Assembly (NCBI GenBank): GCA_030685025.1
Contig: JAUXWC010000171.1
Coordinates: forward strand, 1-36,430
Length of the DNA: 36,430 nucleotides
DNA from: Rhodoferax sp.
GTDB lineage: Bacteria; Pseudomonadota; Gammaproteobacteria; Burkholderiales; Burkholderiaceae_C
Direction of reading: 5' to 3'
Shown: piece by piece, positions 23,751 to 31,602 of the stretch
Layout of the letters: each line of letters starts with the position of its first letter
How positions within the stretch are numbered: the stretch's first letter is position 1
The notes under the pieces: generated by a model
What the model was told of the DNA's origin: nothing
What the model saw: only the letters and a program-made list of their open reading frames with translations
The model's database searches: none
Position numbers and translations under genes: made by a program

Positions 23751-24566
23751 ATGAATGCATTTCTGAAAACCGCTCTGGCGGTCAGCGCCGTAGCGATGGC
23801 CGCGCACGCGGCAGCGCAAGTGACGTTTTATGAACACGACGACTTTCAGGGTCGCTCTTTCACCACCGAACAGCAGGTTAACAACTTCGGCCGAATTGGA
23901 TTTAATGACCGCGCGTCATCCGTGATGGTGTTGCGCAACCGCTGGGAAGTCTGCGAAGACGCTCAGTTTGGTGGCCGTTGTGTCGTCTTGCGCCCCGGAC
24001 AGTACGCCTCGTTGGGCGCCATGGGTCTGAACGACCGGGTGTCATCAGTGCGCGCCGTCGGTCGGCGTGTGAACTTTGACGAAGACCGCTACGCCCCACC
24101 TCCAATCGCCCCCGCCTATGACAGCCGCCGCCGCGGCACGGAGCGACTCTACGAAGCCGAAGTGACCTCGGTGCGGGGTGTGTTCGGCCCACCTCAGCAG
24201 CGCTGCTGGATGGAGCGTGAACAAGTTGTGCAAGAGCAGCGCGGTGGCGCCAACGTTCCCGGAGCGATTGCCGGCGCGCTGATTGGCGGCATTCTTGGTC
24301 ACCAAGTCGGTGGTGGAACTGGCAAGGACATCGCCACTGCGGGTGGTGTGATTGCCGGTGCCGCGGTCGGCTCGAACATCGGACGCGATGGCGGGCAACG
24401 GACCTACTCGCAAGACGTCCAACGTTGTAGCACCGAGACCAACCAGGGCCGTCCGCACCATTGGGAGGTGACGTACAACTTCCGGGGCCAGGAGCACCGC
24501 ATCCAGATGACCACTCCACCGGGATCTTCGGTGACGGTCAATCGGCGGGGTGAGCCACGCGGCTGA
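23751..24566 (+). CDS. Exported beta/gamma-crystallin plus glycine-zipper protein
   Basis: 271 residues. Signal peptide (1-22), then two Greek-key motifs of a beta/gamma-crystallin domain (24-103), each ending in the Ca-binding pattern NDRxSS (52-57 and 94-99). After a linker comes a glycine-zipper 2TM domain (171-214; GAIAGALIGGILGHQVGGGT onward), and a C-terminal segment with two Cys-containing strands. The zipper suggests insertion in the outer membrane, the crystallin part Ca-dependent stability. AGGAG precedes the ATG. The combination is likely an envelope-stress protein. Confidence 0.85.
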   Translation: MNAFLKTALAVSAVAMAAHAAAQVTFYEHDDFQGRSFTTEQQVNNFGRIGFNDRASSVMVLRNRWEVCEDAQFGGRCVVLRPGQYASLGAMGLNDRVSSVRAVGRRVNFDEDRYAPPPIAPAYDSRRRGTERLYEAEVTSVRGVFGPPQQRCWMEREQVVQEQRGGANVPGAIAGALIGGILGHQVGGGTGKDIATAGGVIAGAAVGSNIGRDGGQRTYSQDVQRCSTETNQGRPHHWEVTYNFRGQEHRIQMTTPPGSSVTVNRRGEPRG

Positions 24567-24587
24567 TCGTTGCCACTTGCCCAACAG

Positions 24588-24611
24588 AAATGGAGCCCGA
24601 GGGCTCCATTT
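24588..24611. terminator. Bidirectional terminator
   Basis: Perfect 11-bp stem AAATGGAGCCC/GGGCTCCATTT with a 2-base centre, A-rich on the left and T-rich on the right, between two convergent genes. Confidence 0.8.
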
Positions 24612-24636
24612 GCTTTGGATCGACTTGGTTTGTGGC

Positions 24637-25257
24637 TCAGTTCTTGCCGAACGTTGCTTTGGCAGTTGTCAGGCATTGAACCTTGGCATCACCGGCGTAC
24701 TGCTCGCACTTCTCTTTTTCGACCTTGTACCGGGCTTCACGCTTTTCGGTGGCGGCGTCTTTGCGGGCACCGGCCACCTCGGTACTGGCTTTGCCGTAGG
24801 CCTCGGTTGACTTCTGGTTGGCGGTCGCATTGGCGTCGGACGTTGTCAAGGCGACTTTGGCGTCGGCGAGGGCTGTTACCTGAGCGGCCTTGGCTTCCTT
24901 GACGCAGACATCCTTGGTATTGCCGGTCAGCTCGTCGCATTGCTCGCGCGCCACGGCGTAGGTGGCCTTGGCTTTGGCGATGCGTATTTCGTTGCGTGTT
25001 TTGGCGCTGGGCTTGTAGCTGGCCTGGAGCTCGGCCTTGGCGACTTTCTCGCTGCCTTTGGCCTGCGCCATGCAGATGTCCTTGGGGTTGCCGGACAAAG
25101 CATCACAAGTGGCCTTGGCCGACTTGTAGTCGCTTGAGATCTTGTCTTGAGCTACTTTGTAGTCCTCCTTGGACAGGTTTTGCGCCATGGCGGTGGCACC
25201 GAGCGTCAGCGTGATGGCCAGTGCGATCAGGCTAGGGTTGAAGTTGCGTTTGTTCAT
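24637..25257 (-). CDS. Periplasmic Cys-repeat protein (often labelled TolA-like)
   Basis: 206 residues. Signal peptide ending TAMAQ. The mature part is Lys/Ala-rich and helical, with three similar units: CDALSGNPKDICMAQAKG, CDELTGNTKDVCVKEAKA and CEQYAGDAKVQCLTTAKA. Each has two Cys 9-10 residues apart, a likely disulfide-stapled hairpin. Relatives in Burkholderiales are often annotated as cell-envelope biogenesis protein TolA, but no true TolA domain is visible. Start 25257 has AAGGA 7 bases upstream; a longer start lacks support. A shared terminator follows. Confidence 0.75.
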   Translation of the reverse strand: MNKRNFNPSLIALAITLTLGATAMAQNLSKEDYKVAQDKISSDYKSAKATCDALSGNPKDICMAQAKGSEKVAKAELQASYKPSAKTRNEIRIAKAKATYAVAREQCDELTGNTKDVCVKEAKAAQVTALADAKVALTTSDANATANQKSTEAYGKASTEVAGARKDAATEKREARYKVEKEKCEQYAGDAKVQCLTTAKATFGKN

Positions 25258-25335
25258 TGTGAGTCCTTTGGTGGTGAATGGGCGGGAGAAGTGTTGACAC
25301 GGCCGCGTTGTGAACGTGCGGCGCATGTCGAGCGG

Positions 25336-26040
25336 TTACGGGGTGGTGAGGGTGCCGACCACTTCAACCTCAACCCGACGATCGGGTTGCAGGCAGGCGA
25401 TAACCTTGGCACTCTTGGCGCCAAGGCAGTCACCGGGCTTGGTGACGGGTTGCGACTCGCCCTTGCCTTCGGCGCGGATGCGGTTGGCGTCGATGTTCTG
25501 GCTCACCAAGTAGGACTTGACGGTTTGCACGCGCCGCTCGGACAGACGCTGGTTGTAAGCGTCGGAGCCGAAGCGGTCGGCGTGTCCGGTGGCCGTGATC
25601 ATCTCCGGCGTGAAGGTCTTGATGCTGGCGACAAATCCATCCAACGCCGTGCGCCCGGCAGGACGTAGCGTTGCCTTGTCGAAGTCAAACAGTGCGTCGG
25701 CATCGAACGTGACGCGTCGTGTTACACGCGTTGGAATCGGTGCGGGCGGTGGAGCCGCCTGGGCGATGAGCATGGGGGCCGGGCGCGCAGGCTCGACGAC
25801 CGCCGCCATGGGTATCGGCGCCGGTTTCGGGTCGCATTGCTGGATCTGTTCTGGTGTCGGGTCACTGCCCGCACGCCAACACAAGTTGTAGCCGCTTCGC
25901 GCCACCACCCCGCGCTGGTCGGTGAGGTAGCCCGCGTCGGCTGGTTTGATCTGGGCGAGCGCCGGGCCGGCAACCGCGCCAAGGAGCAGTGCGCAGGACA
26001 CCGCCAAGCTGAGTGGATGTTGGGTGGGGGAGTAGTTCAT
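25336..26040 (-). CDS. OmpA-family outer-membrane protein
   Basis: 234 residues. Signal peptide (ending AGPALAQ), a short N-terminal region with two Cys, a Pro/Ala-rich linker, and a C-terminal OmpA peptidoglycan-binding domain from about residue 110 (FDFDKATLRPAGRTAL; ITATGHADRFGSDAYNQRLS; ERRVQTVKSYL). There is no eight-stranded barrel, so this is a short Pal/OmpA-type tether linking the outer membrane to peptidoglycan. The start follows the signal peptide; a longer frame would run over the promoter 26068-26109. Confidence 0.88.
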   Translation of the reverse strand: MNYSPTQHPLSLAVSCALLLGAVAGPALAQIKPADAGYLTDQRGVVARSGYNLCWRAGSDPTPEQIQQCDPKPAPIPMAAVVEPARPAPMLIAQAAPPPAPIPTRVTRRVTFDADALFDFDKATLRPAGRTALDGFVASIKTFTPEMITATGHADRFGSDAYNQRLSERRVQTVKSYLVSQNIDANRIRAEGKGESQPVTKPGDCLGAKSAKVIACLQPDRRVEVEVVGTLTTP

Positions 26041-26067
26041 GTGGGTTCCAATTGATGTGTCCCGGTC

Positions 26068-26109
26068 ATGATTGCGCAAGTTCGCTTGGATTTCAGTGCG
26101 CTGGCGCAC
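26068..26109 (-). promoter_or_regulatory. Boxed promoter of the OmpA-like gene
   Basis: Minus-strand reading: perfect palindrome GTGCG-CCAG-CGCAC (26096-26109), -35 CTGAAA (26091-26096), 17-bp spacer, -10 AATCAT (26068-26073). The leader would be about 21 bases. Confidence 0.5.
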
Positions 26110-26221
26110 GCATGACGGCCATGCGTTGGGCTCGCTGGACGCCCACACCGATGACCTGCTTGGCGTTCTCGCGCAAGTTGGGGGCCAGCCGCGAGATGGC
26201 GGAGTGGCCGCCACCGCCTAT

Positions 26222-26263
26222 GTGCGCAATCGAACAGACGACCCGTCGCGCCGCGCGTACGCT
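26222..26263 (+). promoter_or_regulatory. Boxed promoter of the coiled-coil gene
   Basis: Palindrome GTGCG-CAAT-CGAAC (26222-26235), -35 CAGACG (26235-26240), 17-bp spacer, -10 TACGCT (26258-26263). It is divergent from the OmpA promoter. Confidence 0.68.
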
Positions 26264-26347
26264 GGCCGTGGATGGTGCGCAACGCCTCGCCGAGGCGCGC
26301 CGCAAGCGAGTGGCCCCGGTCCTAACCATCTTCTACAAGGATTAACC

Positions 26348-26632
26348 ATGACAAGCCGAGACGCGTATATCACCAAGATGAAGCTTCAACTGGACGAGCT
26401 CAACGCCAAAATGAGCGAGGTTGAGGCCAACGCCAAAGAGGCGCGCGAGGATGCCCGCGACAAATACAAGGAAGAGATGGCCAAGCTGCGGCATCAGTCC
26501 GAGCTGGCCGTTGCCAAATACGACGAGATGATGGCCGCCGGTGAGGGGAAATGGGAAACGATGGTCACCGAGATGGAGAAGGTGCGTGATGCCTGGACCC
26601 ATTCCTTTCACTACTTCAAATCGCAAATCTAG
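26348..26632 (+). CDS. Small cytosolic coiled-coil protein
   Basis: 94 residues, highly charged and helical (KMKLQLDELNAKMSEVEANA then KEAREDARDKYKEEMAKLRH), with no signal peptide. A coiled coil is very likely; the C-terminal WTHSFHYFKSQI is aromatic and may be a contact site. Function unknown. AAGGA precedes the ATG, and the promoter at 26222-26263 would give a leader of about 78 bases. An in-frame extension back to 26072 crosses both promoters and is rejected. Confidence 0.75.
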   Translation: MTSRDAYITKMKLQLDELNAKMSEVEANAKEAREDARDKYKEEMAKLRHQSELAVAKYDEMMAAGEGKWETMVTEMEKVRDAWTHSFHYFKSQI

Positions 26633-26644
26633 CGTGAAAAAACA

Positions 26645-26783
26645 TCGTCATTGCGAACGCAGTGAAGCAATCCATGGCTCCGAAATACCTGGATCGCCAC
26701 GGCCTGCGGCCTCGCGATGACGATACTGGTTCAAGGTCCGTGTGCGGTATCGGCCCGGATTCAGGAGGCTCGCAATGACGGTG
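26645..26783. repeat. Mixed cluster of dispersed repeats
   Basis: CGTCATTGCGAACGCAGTGA then AGCAATCCATGG (about 26645-26676), an inverted variant GGATCGCCACGGCCTGCGGC then CTCGCGATGACG (26691-26722), and a half copy ending GGCTCGCAATGACGG (about 26768-26783). It joins both subtypes of the family seen elsewhere. Confidence 0.7.
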
Positions 26784-26830
26784 CCATTTCATGATGTGGG
26801 GTGAGCAAGCGCCCGCAGCAGGAGTTAACG

Positions 26831-26998
26831 ATGAACAGAAAGAGCCTTTTTGGCCCCATGCTGGGCGGGCTGGTTAGCCTGATAGCTGTTTCGGCCGCAC
26901 TCCACGCGGCCGAACGCGGTGTCGCGACCGACGGCATTGCCTATGTCCCAGGGGTGACCCAAGCCGTGGCGTTCCAGCGGTCCAGAACGGTGCTGTAG
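26831..26998 (+). CDS. Small exported protein
   Basis: 55 residues: MNRKSLFGPMLGGLVSLIAV SAALHAA looks like a signal peptide, leaving a mature peptide of about 28 residues (ERGVATDGIAYVPGVTQAVA ...). AGGAG stands 6 bases before the ATG. Not recognised. It is convergent with the exported protease-like gene that ends at 27009. Confidence 0.5.
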   Translation: MNRKSLFGPMLGGLVSLIAVSAALHAAERGVATDGIAYVPGVTQAVAFQRSRTVL

Positions 26999-27008
26999 CG
27001 CCTGGGTG

Positions 27009-28691
27009 CTAGGTGGATTGAAGCACGCGGATCAGCATATCGATCAGGTCGCTGCCATCGGGTGACTTCAGCCGGTGCCGGCGCAACGAGTGGGCAAGGT
27101 CGGCGCGCGCCAGCATCTTGGTGTCCGCGCGGATCAAGATGCCGGCGATCGCGCGCTGGACTTCGAGCGAGCGGGCCAGCGCAAACAAGCCGGCGAGCTC
27201 CTGCAGGCTTTGCGGATCGGCCAAGCGCTGCCTGGCCAGCGTCTCCAGTACACGCACCTGTGCGCTGGCGGTGGTCATGCGAGCGATGCCCGACGTGACG
27301 GCGCGCAGTTCACCGACGTCGGCCAGCGGTCGGTGGCGCAGGTAGGCCTGCGCAATCACAACATGCTCGGTATCGGAACTCAACAGCGCGCGAACCGTGC
27401 GTTCGTGGCCCTGTGCGTTTCCGAGGCACGCCAGCACCGCCGAATGGGCCACCTTGGCAGGCTGCGCATGACCGCTGGCCAACAGTTGCCGTGCCAGATC
27501 CGATTCAGGATTGGGCTGGGTCGCGCAGACCAGGTCGACCTCGTTCTTGCCCAGCTTGCCCGTGGCCATGCGATCGGCCAGCATTCGCACGAACTCCCCC
27601 TGCTCCTGCTCGGGCGACAACCATCCCAAGGTGCGCGCCAACGCCATCATGCGGCTGTGCACCGCGGCGTCGTCGGCGTCACGTGCAAAGGCGAGATAGC
27701 GGTCGCGGGTGGAGCGGTCGCGTTGGATCGCGCCCAGCGCCGCAGCCACCTCGGGCACATGTTGCTGCATCGGGCCAATCGAGCTGGCGTAACGCTCGAG
27801 AAGATCGAGCAGCATGCGCACTTCGGTCGCGTCGCGCTTGAGCATCGCATGCAGGGCGCCGAGCTTCTGGGCGTCTGAGCGCCGATCGTCGTTGAGGCTG
27901 CACAGGTCGCCGCGGAATCCGGCGTGCGGATCAGGGTCAGTCAGGCCGGGCACGGCAATCATCGAGCTGGGCCCGAAAATTCTCAGCAGTGTCGGGCTCG
28001 CGCGGCCGCTGGCGACCTCGCCCGCCGGTGCTGACTGAAAATAGCGCTCCAGCATCGGCCCTGCCGTGCGGCCGAGCGGCGCCTTCGACGAAAAGCCGTA
28101 GAGCACCGGCACGTCCTTGAAAACGTGGCGCAGCCGGTCGCGGTTGCTTTGGCCGTAACGCTCGCTCAGCAGGGCGGCCGCGCGTTCGGCGTCAGGCTGC
28201 GAACTGCCCGAGCGGACCAGGCTGCGCAGGATATCGCCCCCGGCAATATGCCGGGGCTCCGACTTCAAGGTGTTGCAACCAAACAGGTACACCTCCTTGA
28301 GCCGCGAGAACAAGCCGTCGCCGGACGCGCTGCACGAGGCGCGCTGCATCTCGTGAACGGTCAGGAACTCACGGTCGTCATGGCGGTCGGTGTAGAACTC
28401 CGTGCCGTCGTCAAAATGGCCAGAAATGATGAGCGCGTCGCAGTTCACGCCGCGCCGGCGGGCCGATTCCAGCCAATCCGGCTGCCCGCGCTGCACCAGT
28501 TCCACGAACGTGTAGTCGCCACGCGGCAGGTTGCGCTCGAAGGTGTCTTTCTCGTCCGCTGAGTTGATGGTGATGGTGCACACCGTCTTGGGTAGCGCGA
28601 GGGCATCCAGCGCACAGGTTGCGCCCAGGATTGCCAACACGGCGGCCGACGCGCGGCGATGGAATCGGAGTAGATCGGTCGGACGCAACAT
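27009..28691 (-). CDS. Exported caspase/CHAT-like protein, paralogue 2
   Basis: 560 residues. Signal peptide ending near LDALALP. An N-terminal alpha/beta domain has strand-His (ALIISGHFDDG, His92) and strand-Cys (VYLFGCNTL, Cys139), the arrangement of the catalytic dyad in caspase-fold (CHAT, C14, C25) peptidases. Then RDRLRHVFKDVPVLYGFSSK and a long helical C-terminal half resembling HEAT repeats. It is paralogous over its length to the gene at 28780-30441, which lies 88 bp upstream in the same direction. Family assignment is by pattern only. The start is uncertain (ATG 28731-28733 is possible); 28691 was chosen to give a compact signal peptide. Confidence 0.7.
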   Translation of the reverse strand: MLRPTDLLRFHRRASAAVLAILGATCALDALALPKTVCTITINSADEKDTFERNLPRGDYTFVELVQRGQPDWLESARRRGVNCDALIISGHFDDGTEFYTDRHDDREFLTVHEMQRASCSASGDGLFSRLKEVYLFGCNTLKSEPRHIAGGDILRSLVRSGSSQPDAERAAALLSERYGQSNRDRLRHVFKDVPVLYGFSSKAPLGRTAGPMLERYFQSAPAGEVASGRASPTLLRIFGPSSMIAVPGLTDPDPHAGFRGDLCSLNDDRRSDAQKLGALHAMLKRDATEVRMLLDLLERYASSIGPMQQHVPEVAAALGAIQRDRSTRDRYLAFARDADDAAVHSRMMALARTLGWLSPEQEQGEFVRMLADRMATGKLGKNEVDLVCATQPNPESDLARQLLASGHAQPAKVAHSAVLACLGNAQGHERTVRALLSSDTEHVVIAQAYLRHRPLADVGELRAVTSGIARMTTASAQVRVLETLARQRLADPQSLQELAGLFALARSLEVQRAIAGILIRADTKMLARADLAHSLRRHRLKSPDGSDLIDMLIRVLQST

Positions 28692-28779
28692 TCGGCCAGT
28701 ATTGCACAAGCCACGCCGACCATGTAATGGCATGTAACTGATTGCGCCCGTGCTGTCGCGCCGGGTTCAGGCGAGCCCC

Positions 28780-30441
28780 TTACAGTGCTTGCAAGTGGTG
28801 TATCAGCGCGTCGACCATATCGTCACCGGGCGGTGACCGTCGACGGTCCTTCAGCAAGATACCCAAGAGCCGTGCGTCGGCGATGGACTGCCGGTCGGAG
28901 CGCAGCAAGATGCCCGCGATCGCTGCTTGAACCGACGACGACGCGGTCTCCGAATACAGACGCATCAACATGCCCAGAATCTCTGGATCGGATACATAGT
29001 GCCGGCCCAGGGCTTCCAGGGCGCGCACCTGTGCGTCCGACGCTCGCATGAGGGTGATGTCCGCGGCGACCTGACGCAACTCGGTGGCGTCGCTGATGGG
29101 CCGGTGCCGCAGGTAGGCCCGCGCGATCTGCACGTCCGCGTCATGTGGGCTGACCAGTCCCTGTAGCGTGCGCGCACGCCCCGCGGTACTGCCCAGGCAG
29201 GCGCGAACCGCGGCGTGTGCGACGTTTTCGACCGCGCCCTCGGGCGACCGGCGCTGACTGAACGCGCCATTCAGGTCCTGCTCCTGGTTCAAGGTGCAGG
29301 CGAGATCGACCTCCGTCATACCGACCACACTGCGCGTTTGAAGCTCGCCCAGCAGTGTTGCGAGTTCATCGCGCCGCTCTTTGGCCGATAGCCATCCCAG
29401 GTCGCGAGCAACATCGAGCATGCGTGCCCGTACTTCAGACCGATCCGCGTCGCGTGCGAAGTCGAGAAAGCGTGCGCGCGCCGCGCCGTCGCCGGCGATG
29501 CCCAAGAGTGCATGGTCAACCTCGGGGGTGCGCCGGGCCGGGTCGTCAAGAAGCTTCACGTACTTCTGGATGCGGTCGAGATGGATTCTGGTTTCACCCG
29601 TCTTGCGCTGCAGCAGTTGGTGGACGAACCCGAGCCGCTTCACGTCCGACAGGCGGTCATCGGCGAACTGGCACACGTCGCGGCGCACCGCGGCATGGGG
29701 ATCCTGCTCGGTCATGCCCTGTGTCGCGGTCATCCCATAGGGGGCGAAGCTTCCAAGCAAGCCGCGGCTTGCGCGGCCTTTGCCAATCTCGTGTGCGCCG
29801 TTGGCCCGGAAGAAGCCAGTCAGCGTGGAGGCTGCGGCCGGGCCGAGCGGGGCGGTCGACGAAAACCCGTAGATCACCGGGACGTCCTTGAACACTTGTC
29901 GCATGCGGTCGCGACTGCTCTCGCCGTGCCCGGCGTTCAGTGATCGCAACTGTTGTTTGGCCTCTTTGAGGGATTGACCGTCGCGTACGAAACTACGCAC
30001 GATCTCCGCTGATGAACTGCTCAGCGGTTGTGGATTCAAGGTATTGCAGCCAAAGAGATGGACCTCCTTCAGCCTTGAGAAAAGCCCGGTGCAGGAGTCG
30101 CTGCATGAGACGCGCTCCAGTTCGTCGACCGGCAGATGCTCGTTGGCCTCCAGCCGATCAGAGAAGAACACGCTGCTGCCGTCAAAGTGGCCGGAGACGA
30201 TGAGCACGTCGCAACTGATGCCCGCACGGCAAGCCGAGCCCAGCCAATCGGGCCGACCACGCTCCACGAGTTCGACGAACTGGTACTTGTCGGCGGGAAG
30301 GTGGCGGCGAAACGCTTCCTTCTCGTCGGAGGAATTGACGGTGATGGTGCAGACCGTCTGCTTCTCGGTCGCGGCTAACGGCGTCGACCAGCACAGGGTT
30401 GTCGCGAACAGGATCGCAAGGAGCTTTGGTGGCAAGCGCAT
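28780..30441 (-). CDS. Exported caspase/CHAT-like protein, paralogue 1
   Basis: 553 residues. Signal peptide ending PLAAT. The candidate dyad is His85 (VLIVSGHFDGS) and Cys132 (EVHLFGCNTL). Extra Cys at 31, 77, 113 and 117 could form disulfides, fitting the periplasm. Shared with paralogue 2: CTITxNSxDEK near the mature N-terminus, FVELVxRGxPDWL, RxVFKDVPVxYGFSS, and a helical second half with AHAAVRACLG and IARAYLRHRPISD. It probably cleaves or binds an envelope target; both the peptidase idea and the target are inference. First gene of the pair; no boxed promoter is seen. Confidence 0.7.
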   Translation of the reverse strand: MRLPPKLLAILFATTLCWSTPLAATEKQTVCTITVNSSDEKEAFRRHLPADKYQFVELVERGRPDWLGSACRAGISCDVLIVSGHFDGSSVFFSDRLEANEHLPVDELERVSCSDSCTGLFSRLKEVHLFGCNTLNPQPLSSSSAEIVRSFVRDGQSLKEAKQQLRSLNAGHGESSRDRMRQVFKDVPVIYGFSSTAPLGPAAASTLTGFFRANGAHEIGKGRASRGLLGSFAPYGMTATQGMTEQDPHAAVRRDVCQFADDRLSDVKRLGFVHQLLQRKTGETRIHLDRIQKYVKLLDDPARRTPEVDHALLGIAGDGAARARFLDFARDADRSEVRARMLDVARDLGWLSAKERRDELATLLGELQTRSVVGMTEVDLACTLNQEQDLNGAFSQRRSPEGAVENVAHAAVRACLGSTAGRARTLQGLVSPHDADVQIARAYLRHRPISDATELRQVAADITLMRASDAQVRALEALGRHYVSDPEILGMLMRLYSETASSSVQAAIAGILLRSDRQSIADARLLGILLKDRRRSPPGDDMVDALIHHLQAL

Positions 30442-30739
30442 ATGTAATTCTCAGCGACGGTGGACCTGACGCCAGCCAAAATACTCTCTAGTACAAACGA
30501 TAAGTCGACGCTCGTGTGAGCTTGTTGATAGCCCACGGGTCGATACTAGGAGTCGGCCGTCGAGAGGTCTGTGCGCTCGCTCACATTGAGGCGGATTCCT
30601 TTGTTTTGGGCTGAACGCTCGTAAAGGTCCGATGCCTGCAACCCATGCCGAACGCCCGCGAACCTGTCACCCCTAGTTTCTTGGCGACGACGACCGAGAT
30701 GGAGGAAGCCGACTGAGAGCACGTCGAGCACTGTCTTCA
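30442..30739. other. Intergenic region
   Basis: About 300 bp, slightly richer in A+T, between the divergent protease-like gene and the Xre-like gene. It must hold the promoter of the former, but no convincing -35/-10 pair or repeat was identified. A possible 64-aa frame on the minus strand (30546-30740) has no supporting motif. Confidence 0.4.
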
Positions 30740-31009
30740 ATGGATGAATGCCTGGCCTGGCGCCAGCGGCATGAAGCTGATCTGCCTTGGCGGTGCGGGC
30801 TTGCGTGCCAGCGTGGAGTTATCAGTTCACTCGAACGAGGTCTTAAAAGCCAGACTTTGAAGAAAGTTGACGAACTTGCTGAGGTGATCGGCGTCCACCC
30901 GTTGACCCTTTTGACGTTGTCCTACGTCCGGGACCTCAAAGGAGGCTCCGGCGCGTTAGTTCTCGAGGCCGTTGCAGCTGAAGTTGACGTGATTCTCAAT
31001 TTGTCATGA
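30740..31009 (+). CDS. Small Xre-type helix-turn-helix protein
   Basis: 89 residues. EADLPWRCGLACQRGVISSL then ERGLKSQTLKKVDELAEVIG aligns with the Xre pattern xEAxLxxRxGLxxxxISxLERGxxxPxLxxLxxLA, so one HTH domain covers most of the protein; VHPLTLLTLSYV closes the domain. Several usual positions are unusual (Trp, two Cys in the helices), so it may be drifting or partly decayed. The start has no clear ribosome-binding site. It may regulate the neighbouring AAA+ or protease-like genes (inference from position only). Confidence 0.55.
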   Translation: MDECLAWRQRHEADLPWRCGLACQRGVISSLERGLKSQTLKKVDELAEVIGVHPLTLLTLSYVRDLKGGSGALVLEAVAAEVDVILNLS

Positions 31010-31109
31010 TGACGAATTGCAGTTTGTCGGCGCAGACTGGATTCGGACTCATGTGCCGACTTCTGAGTGACGCTTTCCAAACCGCATTGGCACCCGCAGC
31101 TTGACTGAA

Positions 31110-31379
31110 TCAGCGCTTTCGCACCGCCCACCGAACCGTCCACACCACGGCTTTCCAGATAAGCACAGCAGCCATGACCGGCACGACGAACGCCAGTCCA
31201 ATCAAGGCGCCAATTAGCCAGGCCACCCCATTCACAGCGTCGTGGTCGTCTGACCGACGGTGTTGGTTGAAATCACACTCTTCTTCCTGTTGCTGTTGGT
31301 AGGCAAGGTTGGCGGCAGCGGCGTCGTCCCAGTCTCGCTGCAGTCTACGTTGCTGTTCCTGGTCTTCGTGGTCGTTCAT
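31110..31379 (-). CDS. Small membrane protein, last of the AAA+ cluster
   Basis: 89 residues. The first half is hydrophilic and Gln/Asp-rich (MNDHEDQEQQRRLQRDWDDA onward); the second is a long hydrophobic segment (WLIGALIGLAFVVPVMAAVL then IWKAVVW), probably one or two membrane helices, with a basic end. GGAG is 7 bases before the ATG. Not recognised. It lies 24 bp after the 41-aa gene. Confidence 0.6.
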   Translation of the reverse strand: MNDHEDQEQQRRLQRDWDDAAAANLAYQQQQEEECDFNQHRRSDDHDAVNGVAWLIGALIGLAFVVPVMAAVLIWKAVVWTVRWAVRKR

Positions 31380-31403
31380 AGGTGTCTCCGGTTGGTTTTG
31401 TGT

Positions 31404-31529
31404 CTAACCACGCTTGAGCCACTTGTCGACCGCGATCCGCGCCCGTACCCCGGCATTGAAAGCCGCGCATACGGCACGCAGGATGGCCTGCCTGCATTCA
31501 GAGTGGAGTGAGTCGAAGAGATTGCGCAT
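31404..31529 (-). CDS. Very small basic protein in the AAA+ cluster
   Basis: 41 residues: MRNLFDSLHSECRQAILRAV, then CAAFNAGVRARIAVDKWLKR and G. Predicted helical and basic, with two Cys. AAAGG precedes the ATG by 8 bases. It fits exactly between the 128-aa and 89-aa genes in the same direction, which supports it as a real gene. Function unknown. Confidence 0.5.
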   Translation of the reverse strand: MRNLFDSLHSECRQAILRAVCAAFNAGVRARIAVDKWLKRG

Positions 31530-31602
31530 GGATGGCCTTTCGTGGGTTGACCCTGGGCCTACGCGACATGCAAGGACCTCAGGTGTCCAATCAAAGTAGC
31601 AG

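Noticed and set aside
30546-30740. 64-codon minus-strand frame next to the Xre-like gene
   Set aside because: No ribosome-binding site, motif or plausible fold; it lies in the presumed promoter region.
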